From Pyrenula massariospora (lineage: Eukaryota; Ascomycota; Eurotiomycetes; Pyrenulales; Pyrenulaceae): a stretch of 64,000 nt of DNA. Position numbers and translations under genes: made by a program. The stretch spans positions 124,001 through 188,000 of the forward strand of contig JAGFMI010000018.1 in the NCBI GenBank assembly GCA_021030905.1, in the 5' to 3' direction. Under the pieces are notes generated by a model. It saw only the letters and a list, made by a program, of their open reading frames with translations, had not been told where the DNA came from and did not search any database. Below are positions 34,207 to 44,975 of the stretch, in pieces (the stretch's first letter is position 1; every line of letters begins with the position of its first letter).

Positions 34207-35913
34207 ATGTTCAGACCCTCACTGTCCCTTCTGTACTCGAAAGCATCCCCAACTATGGCACGTTCTGGCTCAGACCCCGTGAAAGACTTCATCAGCTTTC
34301 TCAACAATTCGCCGACTCCGTTCCACGCGATTACTTCGGCCACCGAAAAGCTCAAGAAGGCTGGCTTCAAGCAGATAAAGGCACTTATGACCAGCAGTAC
34401 CTTTGATTGAACTAACAAGTTTTCCGTAGGAGAGGGATTCGTGGGCTTCTAGTTGTGAACCGGGGGGGAAATACTATCTCACTCGAAATGGTTCAACCAT
34501 CGTTGCTTTTGCTGTTGGGAAACGATGGAAACCAGGCAATCCCATTGCTATGATCGGCACGCACACTGATTCACCAGTACTGCGATTAAAGCCCGTCAGC
34601 AAAAAGCAAGGCGAAGGCTTCCTCCAAGTTGGCGTCGAAACCTACGGAGGTGGCCTCTGGCACACATGTTAAGAGCCCCGTCGCCAATACGCCATTTTCA
34701 TTTTCTCATTAGCTCTAGGGTTCGACCGAGACTTGGGTCTAGCTGGGCGAGCCATGGTGAAGACCGAAGACGGTACCATTGTTCAGAAGCTTCTACATCT
34801 TGATCGACCACGTGAGCTACTTACTCCCCGCCTCGATGTAGGAAGGAATACTGAACGATGACAGTCTTGTATATTCCACCGCTTGCGCCTCATTTTGGAG
34901 GTCCTGAAAGCTTTTCCTTCAACAAGGAGACCCAACTACTGCCGATTGCGGGTCTAGTATCTGCCGAGCTGCAGAGGCAGAAGCTATTGAATGCAGACAC
35001 AGATGACACTGAGTCATTCAGCCCCTTAAAGGCAATGAATCAGAGGCATCATCCTTATCTCGTTGACCTGATTGCGGAGGAAGTTGGCTCTGAAGCTGAG
35101 AATGTGATGGACTTTGAGGTAGTACTTTGCGACACGCAGAAAGCTTGCCTTGGAGGTTTAAACAGCGAGTTCATCAGATCAGCCCGTCTTGACAACCTTA
35201 ATTCGACACACTGCGCCGTAGAAAGTCTCATCCACTCGGTGTCAGCATCTTCTGCATTGGACGACGAAACGTCAATCCGATTGATCGCATGCTTTGATCA
35301 CGAGGAGATTGGGAGCACCACAGCACAAGGTGCCGATTCATCGATGTTGCCAAGCGTGATCCGACGATTATCTGTCTTACCGTCTTCGAGCTTCAATGAG
35401 GCAGAGTCAGAGAAATCTTACGACAGAGCCAGTGATCCTGATACGAGCACCGCTTATGAGCAGACTCTAGCTACGTCATTCCTACTCTCGTCAGATGTAA
35501 CGCACTCGGTCAACCCAAACTACAGCAGCAGCTATGAATCAGACCACAAACCAGAAATGAACAAAGGCCCGACCATCAAGGTCAACGCTAACAACCGCTA
35601 TGCTACCAATACTCCCGGCACTGCCCTTCTGCAGGAGGTTGCCCGAAAAGCTCCGAAGGTCACGGAGATGGACCCTGATGGTGTACCTCTCCAACTTTTT
35701 GTTGTCCGCAATGATTTCAGATGTGGCGGCACCATTGGCCCCATGCTTGCAGCATCATTGGGAGCCCGGACACTTGACCTCGGCAATCCCATTCACAGCA
35801 TGCACAGTATCCGGGAGACTGGAGGGTCGGTTGATGTTCATCACATGATCCGGCTCTTCTCGAGCTTCTTTACCAATTACTCGGCTCTTGAGAAGACGGT
35901 TGTCGTCGATTGA
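34207..35913 (+). CDS. Aspartyl aminopeptidase, M18 family
   Basis: Di-zinc exopeptidase that removes N-terminal Asp/Glu from peptides. Four exons: 34207-34380, 34430-34667, 34719-34811 and 34865-35913; 517 aa. The first intron (34381-34429) begins with GC, not GT, and ends CCGTAG with a GAACTAAC branch; no GT donor restores the frame. The other introns are 51 and 53 bp. Metal and catalytic blocks are present: GTHTDSP, CFDHEEIGS (catalytic and metal acids), VNANNRYATN, RNDFRCGGTIGP and MHSIRE. The start is either 34207, giving a 16-residue basic extension (MFRPSLSLLYSKASPT), or the internal ATG at 34255 (MARSGSDPVKDF), which matches cytosolic homologues. It may correspond to yeast Ape4 or to the vacuolar Ape1-type enzyme; I lean to the cytosolic form. 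Confidence 0.92.
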
Positions 35914-36936
35914 TCAAAGGTACTAGAGAACAGATCCAGAGTGCTAGAGGGAATGTGACACTAATGTTGGGCCGCAATATGTCACCTACTAGAAATATTG
36001 CTGAAAGTCCGGAAGGTCTTGGCTATTGAAGCTCTCCGCCGAACATGAATATGATAAACAAGAATAAAAATGATACAAGTCCGTGAAATCAATTGCGGGC
36101 ATTGTTCGATGACTGACGCATTAAGAAACTATTCCATGCCTAAGTTATGGCACAGTAATCGAGTTCGCTTTCTCCCCTGCGGAAACATATCCCCATGAAG
36201 ATTCCAAATTTAGTCGCTCCTCACATCTGCCCTTGCATGGATATAATCGTTGAGATGCCCACGAAGACACAAGATGACGACGCTACTACCCAATCAATGT
36301 CCAATGGAGGAAGGTGCCCAACATCACGAATGTCCAACCTCGAGAAAGAGGGCGATGAAGTAGAAGACAAAGGACATATGCCTGGATACTATGAACGATC
36401 GCCGTTCTCGAGAAGAAGGTGAATTTTCTTCTCACGGTATCTGCACAGTTGGTCTATTCCAATGCATGTATGATTGGCGACATGCCAAATTCAGCTTTTC
36501 ATTCGGCCTAGGGTACAATTTTTACATCTGCTTCACCCTGCTTTTTGCATTAGGGCGATATTGCCCCATGTATATGTTAATAGCAACGAACGAGAAAATC
36601 TGGCCTTACCAGGCTTGCGCTAGTTGAAAATATTCAAGGTTTTAATCGTATTTCTTTAAGCTCTCCTCCCCAAGATACAGGGTTTCTCCCCTCCAAAAAA
36701 CTCTCAACCCATCCCATCCAGACCCTCTCGTAACTCCACCCCTTCTACGACTTAAATACTTGGTCTTTGACAAGAAGGTGCATTCTGCAGGGCTCCCTTC
36801 CCCAACCCTCGCAAGCATCCCTCCACAACACCGACCAGACCGTCCGCTAGCTACGAGCGCGAGGCTCTAGAAGTACCACTCAAGCCAGCGCCATGAAGAC
36901 ACCCGAGCAGACAAAGTAGATCCCAGCCCGTCCATC
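35914..36936. other. Convergent 3' region, no gene seen
   Basis: 1.0 kb between the aminopeptidase gene and the MFS transporter gene. Two plus-strand frames of 75-78 codons (36195, 36391) have no recognisable features. Confidence 0.55.
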
Positions 36937-38792
36937 TCAATGCGCAAATCTAAAATCCAACCTCTTATTCCCCTCATCCCTCGTATGATCCAAATACCGC
37001 CTCCGCTCCTCCTTCGACATGGCGCCCCACTTCCTCTCCCTCACCCGGTTCTTCCACACATAATACGCCTTGGTAAACAAAAACAACGCAATCGCCAAAA
37101 AGTTGATGCCCACCAACACGCTGTTTCCCCGATGGTACAACGGCTTGTCATCCGCCCGGTAGATGTTATACCCGATCACCGTCCCGCATTGGACAAACTG
37201 TACATCCGTTAGCAGATCTTTTCTGAACATTTGGCATTGGCGAAAATTACCATATTGTACAGCGCAGCCGAGACCGACCTCGTGCGAACGGAGCCGGAGT
37301 TCTTCGACGTCCAGGCTACGATGATGGCGTGGGTATAAGGGTAGCTTAGCATGACGGTAACGAGCGCAAAGGTACCCCACGCGTTTGTATAGGTTCCTGG
37401 CCACCAGCGGAGGGCTATTATGCAAGGTAGGGTCCAGATGTCTTGGACCATGCCGACGAAGGAGCGTTCGTTCAAGCGCTCGCTGATCCAGGTGATGCCG
37501 AGGAGGGTGAAGATTCCGGCGACGCTGGATGGGATGACGAGGAGGTTGGTGTTGAACTGCGGAGATGGTTAGGGGGCTCTGCATAGGGAGGATGTATGAC
37601 TCACGGGGCTGAAGCCCAGCGATCGGAGGGTAAGGGTGAGGTAAGTGCTTGGCGGGTTCATTGGGATGAAGACGATCAAACCTAATGCATAGATCTATCA
37701 ATGTGAGCTAGAGCAGTCCTCAACAGGATTCTATAGATCCATACCGGCCATAAGTCATAATCCCCAATAGCTTGCCATAGGCGCTTTGGTGTAATAGCCA
37801 TTCGGTTATGCATATCACCTTTCGAAGGATCATCTCTTAGGACTCTGTTGACCACAATTCCGACCTCCCGATCTGTAAACCAACCATTCGGGCGATACCA
37901 GGTCTTTGTTTGGACAGCAGATGCGGGCATCAAGAAGAAGGCCGCAACGCCGACTGCACCGGTAATAATTCCTTCGATTAAGAAAAGCCATCTCCAACCT
38001 GCCAGATTGCGGATGCCGTCCATGTGGAGAAGTGCAAATGCCAATAAGGAGGTAACAATGTCAGTAACACTAGTAGCGGTCCAGAAGAAGCTCAGGCGTA
38101 TTGGAAGCTCACGGCTTGTGTAGAAGTACGAGAGCCAAAGAATGAGATCGGGTATAAAACCGCCTTCGAGAATACCAAGCAAGCTTCTACAAGCATAAAA
38201 GCTAGATTTTCCCGAAAGACCAGCCTGAGCAGCAGCCACTATTGACCACAACGTCATCTGTGTTGGGATCCATACATCTGGCCCCAGCTTTTTTGAGATA
38301 AGCTGTGAAGGTAGCTCTGCCAGCAGGAAAGAGACTCGGAAAATAGTATTTCCTAGACAAGTCAGTCAATTCAGGAAGTTCTTCTCATGCTGCTATGGAT
38401 TTACCATAATTGAATTCATTAGTGGTCAAGCCCAGCTGGTCAAGCATGTTGTCTGACACAGCTTGAGACAGGTTACCTCGATCAACCTGCAGAGCAAAAA
38501 ACATGACACAAGCCCAAAGACACACGCGGAAGTCAAGTTTTCGTACGATCCTCTTTTCCTCTGCCTTATCCCATTCGAGCTCTGGGTCAAAAACATGACG
38601 GCATTCATATTGCGCTTTCTCGTAGATTTCCCGGTAATGGGCCGCAACTTTTGGGTCTGTAAAAGGATTTGAGACGAATCGCTCCTCATCCACATGGCTG
38701 TCGCTTTCCGAGTCTGTCCCCTTGAAGTCCAAAACCCGGGTTTCATCAGCCTTATTTGGCTGTGTAATTATGGACGTAGGCTGAGCCGCCAT
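36937..38792 (-). CDS. MFS transporter, allantoate-permease (Dal5) type
   Basis: Plasma-membrane anion:cation symporter family member; the substrate (ureides, vitamins, carboxylates) is not readable from sequence. Five exons: 38405-38792, 37745-38352, 37605-37694, 37251-37556 and 36937-37197. Introns are 52, 50, 48 and 53 bp; 550 aa. A long acidic cytoplasmic N-terminus (DPELEWDKAEEKRIVRKLDFRV) precedes TM1 (LWACVMFFALQVDRGNLSQA), a hallmark of this family. The family block RSLLGILEGGFIPDLILWLSYFYTSRELPIRLSFFW spans TM4-TM5. Later joins are DLWP|IYALGLIVFIP, LGFSP|FNTNLLVIP and ALYNM|FVQCGTVIGYNIYR, all in phase. The C-terminus is a basic cytoplasmic tail. Confidence 0.92.
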
Positions 38793-39682
38793 GATGCTAG
38801 ATAAAATGCGTGCGTGCTGCTTGAGTAGGTCAAGGGAGCCGAGGGGTTGGTTTTATTCTTGATATAGGCCATGCTGACCCATATCACTGGGAACGACCTG
38901 GGTCTCCGGGTAGACCGTATCTATGGGAGGTGGCAGACGTGAAGTAACATTTGGCCATGCTCCATGAGGCAGGTTCGAAGAGTTTGAGACATCTCTAGAG
39001 CAACGCACGCCATCTTTGAAAGAGTGACGAGACTGGTGTTGCAGGGATAAGGATAGGCTTTGTAGCGCGTCAAGAGATTTTTTGGACTGACCTGTAGGCA
39101 AGATCATCTGGTGGAGTATGAGTGTTGCCCCAGGGTAGAATTGAAGAATTGCGTGATCCTTGATCTGGCCATGTGGGAACGCAGAGATTTGCGTACTCTT
39201 GCTGCTAAATTCAATCAGCTCCTATGGGCTGGAGTAAATCCGGGGTGTTGAAAGTTTGCATGGAATTGCGTGCTCTAGATAGCCGAGAATTTCTCACCGA
39301 GATTTGCCGAAAGAAAGCTTAAGGCGGGACAAGTCTTCTACATATGTAGGGGATTCTGAATCAAAATATACCAGATTTCTAAAGTAATATCTACTAAATC
39401 TGCCGTGAAATTTGTATTCGTAAATGTAAAGATTTTCCGAGCGCTAATGACATAACAACGTCTTCAAGCTCCATTGATTAACGAAGTGTCCGGGCCGGTC
39501 CGCCTCCACGCCCGTATCATAGCAGCGTCTCGAGGCCTGAACAAAGTTGTCCGCTTAGATTAAATTCCTACTATCCACCTACTTGGCCTACCTTGAATGC
39601 CACAATGATCGTGACGGCCAACAGTCTTGTGAACACATCGTTTCATTTCATGGTGCAATTTGCTAATGTGCTATTTATCCCC

Positions 39683-39778
39683 GAAGCTAGATGTCAGATG
39701 TCCTGGCGCATCTAATGTACGGCCGGCGGGCGCCAATCCTGACAACCAGATGCGCCGTGACTTCTGACATCTAGCCTC
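39683..39778. repeat. Short inverted repeat, copy A (MITE-like)
   Basis: Arms of 31 bp at 39683-39713 and 39748-39778 match at 27 positions when one is reverse-complemented (core GCTAGATGTCAGA). They enclose 34 bp with a further GC-rich palindrome (GGCCGGCGGGCGCC). Related to copy B at 21186-21259. No convincing target duplication flanks it. Confidence 0.7.
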
Positions 39779-39967
39779 GCCTGTGCTACAGTAAAACCAC
39801 ATCACAGAAAAAGTAATTGTCTTATTGCTTACTCTTCAAGTCCTCTTTTGGCCTCTATAAATCAATATTTCTCACATGTATATTTGTTTTCAAGATTTAT
39901 GCAAGGAGGCCGTTGACAGCGCCTCAACAATTCGTTTGATCTGTAAGTAGAGCACTCGTTGTGACGG

Positions 39968-40096
39968 TCTGATCGTGTGGGACGTTCTAATCTAGGTAGG
40001 AGATCCTAATGTGGGCAGGATTTTCTAATCTGGGATGAATGTTCTGATCTGGAAGGACCTTCTAATCTGGTAGGACTTTCTAATCTGTGGGTGAGC
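39968..40096 (+). repeat. Degenerate 18-19-bp minisatellite
   Basis: Seven units beginning TCTRATC (starts at about 39968, 39986, 40005, 40024, 40043, 40061 and 40079), with consensus near TCTAATCTGGNAGGACNT. It ends about 30 bp before the start codon of the CorA-like gene, so it probably lies in the leader or core promoter. The units differ from each other, so this is not a CRISPR array. Confidence 0.8.
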
Positions 40097-40127
40097 ATTC
40101 ATCAATAGATCCCCATGCTCTCCCTGT

Positions 40128-41775
40128 ATGGATGATGTTTCACGCTCCTTCCTTGCCACTCAGCGACGTGGTTGTAAGTGGGAGAAAAGATATTCCACTC
40201 GTCGGAAGAATGTTCATAAAGCAGAAGACCAGCGTCTTCTCGATGACGACCCTTCTCGAGCTGGATTACTTCCTACAGACACACCAACCCTCACCCAGGA
40301 ATTCCTTGCGATTGGTCAAAGTCTTTTAGACCCCCCATTCTACAACTTTGGGATATTAGAGGATTTTCTTGCAAAAGCCGATTTCAGACCGAATTTCAGA
40401 GCGTATTCGCGTGAAAAGGTTGCACTGGTGGACGACAGATGTGATTCTGCCGCTAGTGATGAATTGATGAGAAACTGGGATTCTGTGAAGTATTCAGAGC
40501 AGCCTCCCCAAGGGGATCCCAGCAGCATCTTCACAAAAGCTCTAGACGAGCGAGAACTCCATAAAAGACTTGAGGAAAAGGTTGAGCTTCAATCCCGATT
40601 TATTTTTCTAGCTGACTATTCAGAGGTCTACTAATCACGCTGAAAGGCGCGTGGTCTTTATAAGCAATATCTCTTCGCTCTGTGCCTTGGTTCTCATATC
40701 CACGGTAGCCAGACGGTTTGCACCTGCTCTAAGAGCATACTTTGACCGATACCTTAATCGGAGAGTCTTCTTCCGAGTCTCCGCTGTTGAATTCCTCGGC
40801 TTTTCTATGGAATTTCATCTACCATATTTTGCTCTTCGGAGGGGTCACAAGGTTGCTGATAGGAGGGGTTTGCGGCATTGCTTCGCGATGATAGATACAA
40901 AAGGCGGAAATTCTGCGGATCTTTACTTCTACGAGGCACAAATATCTCTTCTACTTGTCGGAGTTGACGAATGGTTTTGGACCGTATACTGCTGTGTTGA
41001 CACATTTTTCGGCAGTGAACGAGACGCACCTGGTTACGAAAGAGCAGGTGAGGACGCACCATCTGGAGGAGGACGGCGAGCGTCATATCCGATCTGGACT
41101 CCACGGGGATACTTCTTGTTTGTTCTTTCACGGCGTATCAATCAGATAACGAAGGAATGGCGCAACATCGTCTCTATTGTCAAGACTGAGTTAATTATCC
41201 AGGAAAAGCTGTCAGATGTTGACGCTGCTGACCAACCACTCTTCGATGACAAATGGCTTACGCGAACAAAAGGGTATACATTGGGTGTTTCTCTTCTTCG
41301 CCGCTTTCATGGCCAGCTTTACAAGACAATTCGAGCCTGGGAGGCTTTTGCCGCAGACGAGCTACAATTTTTCCACGTCGAAAGTGAAGTCTTGAATAGC
41401 CTTTGGGGGGACTACGCTGCAGGTATATTTAGCGACGTCTCAGAGCTTCGCGATATGCAAATTACCTTGGAACAATGGATCCAGTCGTTCGATCGCGAGA
41501 AAGATGATCTGGTGAGTGCTTCGGCTTTGCGAGAGAGCCGAAACGCAACTACACAGAGCCAATACATCAGACTTTTGACAATAATCACCGTCATTTATCT
41601 CCCAGTTTCGCTTGCAACGGGTGTTTTCAGCATGTCAATGATCCACGAAAATGTGCATTGGTATTATTATGGAGTGACGGTTCTAGCGTTGTGTACGTTA
41701 ACTTTTTGCGTAGCCTTTTCGTCGAACTTAAGAAGTGCGTGGAAGTGGATGCTGAAGGCGCCAGGAAACTATTAG
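40128..41775 (+). CDS. CorA-like two-TM protein with altered GMN motif
   Basis: Member of the broad fungal CorA-like (MIT-type) family, a large cytoplasmic domain followed by two C-terminal membrane helices. Two exons: 40128-40580 and 40624-41775, 534 aa. The 43-bp intron (GTTGAG ... CTGAC ... TTCAG) is needed because both frames hit stops within it, and splicing gives KRLEEK|RSTNHAERRVVFISNIS. The cytoplasmic part contains MEFHLPYFALR, typical of the family, and a helical stretch (ELRDMQITLEQWIQSFDREKDDL) before TM1 (about 466-487) and TM2 (about 498-518). Where Mg2+ channels have Gly-Met-Asn at the end of TM1, this protein reads TGVFSMS. Ion selectivity, and channel function itself, are therefore uncertain. 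A minisatellite lies just upstream. Confidence 0.8.
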
Positions 41776-43444
41776 ATTGCTTCTTTAAATTCGCTCCACT
41801 CTACAATATAAATGTAAAGAAGCTATTTCTTCTCGCTAGACTCATACTTTCGGGATGATTGAAATCTCTGTACGGTGCTAATGATACAGCATATATGTCA
41901 GGAAGTATCTCTGTTTTGTCTGATTGAGTGTATGACAATAAAAAAAGTGTTGACACATCTGTGCGCAAGACAGAAAGACGGCGTTCATGCAGCGGAACCG
42001 AACGTTGATAAAGCGGACCAATCTCGTCATCTGTCCCAAGGGTGTTTGATTTAGCCGGCCGCATACCAAGTTTTCGGTTTAAATCCATCGAACTCCAAAT
42101 TTGTCATGCTCCCTGACATGCAGTGTACAGAACCCCGGCAAAGGCGTTAAAGCAGATTCTCATCGCTGGATATAGGTGCAGTATCCACATCGTTGATGGT
42201 AGCAATTACTGCAATAGGAATTGCTTTCAATGCTTTGTGGGCCGTCTCCGCAATGGCACTGTTTATACATTAGAGGAGGCGACTGAGTTATCTGACTCAC
42301 TCACACAAACGAAGTACGTATTTCTTGACCTTCCCGCGGCCTCCACGAATGACTTATCATGTTGAGCTGTGATACTGCCATACCAAGTGGGTGGACAAGT
42401 CGTCTGTGCGAGGCCGAAGTCAGATACACCGATTGAATTTTCACCTTTGCCACCGCTTTGGGCTTCGTCGTGTTTAGTAAAGCACTCTGATGAAAAAGTA
42501 CCGTTCGGGCAGGCACATTTCCCGCAACTAGATTCTGTCGCACGGCAAGAAAGCTTTGCTGTCGACGGAATGACTGCTGAAAGGAGATCTTGTGTAGACA
42601 TTGGATTCTTGAACGCAATTTCGACACCCGATTTGAACGCGACCTCGCAGCGTCCGAGCCGGTAAGCGTGACCCTTGTGCTGCAATCTATGCACTGGTCA
42701 AGATGCGCTCGACACTCTCTTGTAAACCAGAGATTCTGAAGAAACAAAATACTCGGTAAATGTGAGTCTAGTTTCTGACAGTTAATCCAGTCCCAGGGCA
42801 TCCATGCTATTGGCGTCGGCGGTTGATTTGGTTAACAGGGAAATGAAGCTTTTTGAGTTATTTTTGACTATCCAGGTGGCAGCTTAGGCATCGACCACGC
42901 TGTCCCCTCCCGGTTTGATTATGCGAACATATTGCCACCGACTGAGAAAGCAATCTGACATGACTGCTCTACGATATGATGGGCGATGAAACCTTTGAAC
43001 CAGCGTGTCTTGTCTACCTAACTTTATTTGCGGCCCCCTCTCGCGGCGGTTCATGATGTGCTAGGCACCCCAGTTAGCTTGACTCCTTCCTACAAGGCTG
43101 AGGAGAGGCGGCGCTACCGGTCTCTCGGTCTGTCTAACCATGTCAATGTAACACCATAAAACCTCCGTTTGGACCTCATATTTTATGTAGCCCAGCGTTC
43201 AAGTCTGTTCTCAAACAAACGGAGTTTCTTGTATGCAAGTCTTCTCCGAATGATTTTCGTGTCGGGGCCTTTGCTTTCAGCTCCGTTGAGGATGCAAAGC
43301 TGTAGTTGCCCCACCGCGTGTCTTGGAGGGTGAGATTTTCCTTAGACTTCTTCGCTCAAGACAAATCTATCTGGACCGTTACGGACACGAGGCAATTCCT
43401 TGAATACTTTGGTGATTCGATCGGGATACCGCTTTTCCATTACC
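41776..43444. other. 1.7-kb intergenic region, ambiguous open frames
   Basis: Between 42123 and 42667 a plus-strand frame stays open for 180 codons except for one TGA (42363-42365). The minus strand also has frames of 143 and 166 codons over the same bases. None carries a recognisable domain, so I call no gene. It may be a decayed gene. Confidence 0.45.
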
Positions 43445-44717
43445 ATGTCTGATCCTCAGTACCTCACGGGGGACAAGAGAGCCATCTCAGCCTTCCTGGG
43501 AAAATTCGATGTAAGGCTAACCCAAAACACATCCAAGTGTCTTCAGCGCATAATCATAGACTAAGGGCTGTTTAGATCTTTCTTTTTGATTGCGACGGTC
43601 TGTAATACTCATTTCCCGCATGTGTCATTGTTCAATGCCTTTCAAGATCCCGGGGACTTTCTTTGCTGAGGCGTGCCCCAAATTTGTAGGAGTTCTTTGG
43701 TCTGGCGACCATGTCTTCGACGGCACAGTCGAAACCCTTGAGATGCTCCGCTCAGCGGGCAAACGCCTGATATTCGTCACAAACAACAGCACCAAATCAC
43801 GCGCCGACTACAAAAAGAAGCTCGACAGCATGGGCATCCCGTGTACCACAGTATGCTTACCCGTCCCCATCTACCCCTCCCCCCTCTCCTAATCTCTAAC
43901 ACCCCCCACCCCCCACCCCCAGGAAGAAATCTACACCTCCTCCTCCGCCTCCGCCCTCTACATCTCCACCCTCCTCCCCCTCCCCCCCTCCCGCCCCAAA
44001 ACCTTCATCCTCGGCGAATCCGGCATCGAGCACGAACTCGCCGCCCAATCCCTCCCCTACACCGGCGGCACCGACCCCTCCCTCCGCCGCGACATCACCC
44101 CCGCCGACTACACCGCCCTCGCCGCCGGCGACCCGTCCCTCCTCGACCCGTCCGTCGGCGTCGTCCTCGCCGGCCTCGACTTCCACCCCTCCTATTTAAA
44201 ATACTCGATCGCGTACCAGCACGTCGTGCGCCGAGGGGCGGCGTTCTTGGCCACGAATGCGGACTCGACGCTGCCGTCGGCGGGGGCGCTGTTTCCGGGG
44301 GCCGGGAGCATGATGGCGCCGCTGGTGAATATGGTGGGGCGGCAGCCGACGGCGATGGGGAAGCCGAGCTTGGAGTTCTTGCGCGCGGTGGAAAAGGGCG
44401 TGGGCGAGGGGTGGGGGAAGGGGGAGAGGGTGTGCATGGTGGGGGATCGGGTGGATACGGATATTCGGTTTGGGGTTGAGGGCGGGTTGGGGGGTACGTT
44501 GGGGGTGTTGACGGGGGTGAGTGGGAAGGAGCAGATGTGTGGAGGGAATGAGGGGGGGTAAGTTCTCTGCTCTAGTTTTTCTTTTGGCTTCATTGTGTCT
44601 TGTTTGGACTTCTTCTGTCTTCCATTTTCTGTCGGGTTGCTGACTGGTTCTTTTAGGATTCGGCCCTTAGCCTATGCGGATAAGCTGAGTGACTTGCTGC
44701 TTGCGAAAGACACCTAG
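43445..44717 (+). CDS. PHO13: HAD phosphatase, Pho13 / phosphoglycolate phosphatase type
   Basis: Cytosolic haloacid-dehalogenase phosphatase that clears side products such as 2-phosphoglycolate; historically 4-nitrophenylphosphatase. Five exons: 43445-43510, 43576-43597, 43690-43850, 43923-44557 and 44657-44717; 314 aa. Exon 2 is a 22-nt microexon that carries most of motif I: after splicing KFD|IFLFDCDG|VLWSGDHVFDG, with the nucleophile Asp27 and Asp29. Motif II is FVTNNSTKSR and motif IV GDRVDTDIRFG. Exon 4 is extremely GC-rich; its codons end mostly in C up to about 44215 and mostly in G afterwards. The short last exon supplies the family-like ending YADKLSDLLL. The start matches homologues that begin shortly before DKxxxxxFLxKFD. 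Confidence 0.93.
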
Positions 44718-44975
44718 AGGTGGTTTCGTCTTCGACTGATACTTTCGCCTTATTTGAGCATTGTACTGTCTTCACCCATATACAACGCCGATTGTTCGTC
44801 GGAAGGTTCTTGCAGGGAAGAGCTAGGTCTATGATAAACAGTCATATTCAGATCATTGATAGATTAGATTGGTAGGTATACACAGCGGGATGCATTGTAC
44901 AGAGCACATTGTTGTGCCACACTTTTTAAAAACTTCTTTGAACCCCAGAACGCGGTCTTAGAGAAAGATCTCCCA

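Larger units (their letters stand above)
38793..40127. other. 1.3-kb intergenic region with two repeat structures
   Basis: Divergent upstream regions of the MFS gene and the CorA-like gene. It holds the inverted repeat at 39683-39778 and the minisatellite at 39968-40096; otherwise nothing recognisable. Confidence 0.6.

Noticed and set aside
37560-37701. Reading the MFS gene as one long frame starting MIDLCIRFDRL
   Set aside because: This frame runs through introns. The spliced path with five exons gives a continuous, conserved 12-TM protein.
39968-40096. CRISPR-like array
   Set aside because: Units are degenerate, adjacent without spacers, and the genome is eukaryotic; it is a minisatellite.
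43841-44479. 212-codon Pro/Arg-rich plus-strand frame
   Set aside because: It overlaps PHO13 exon 4 in another frame. High GC content makes stops rare; HAD motifs fix the true frame.
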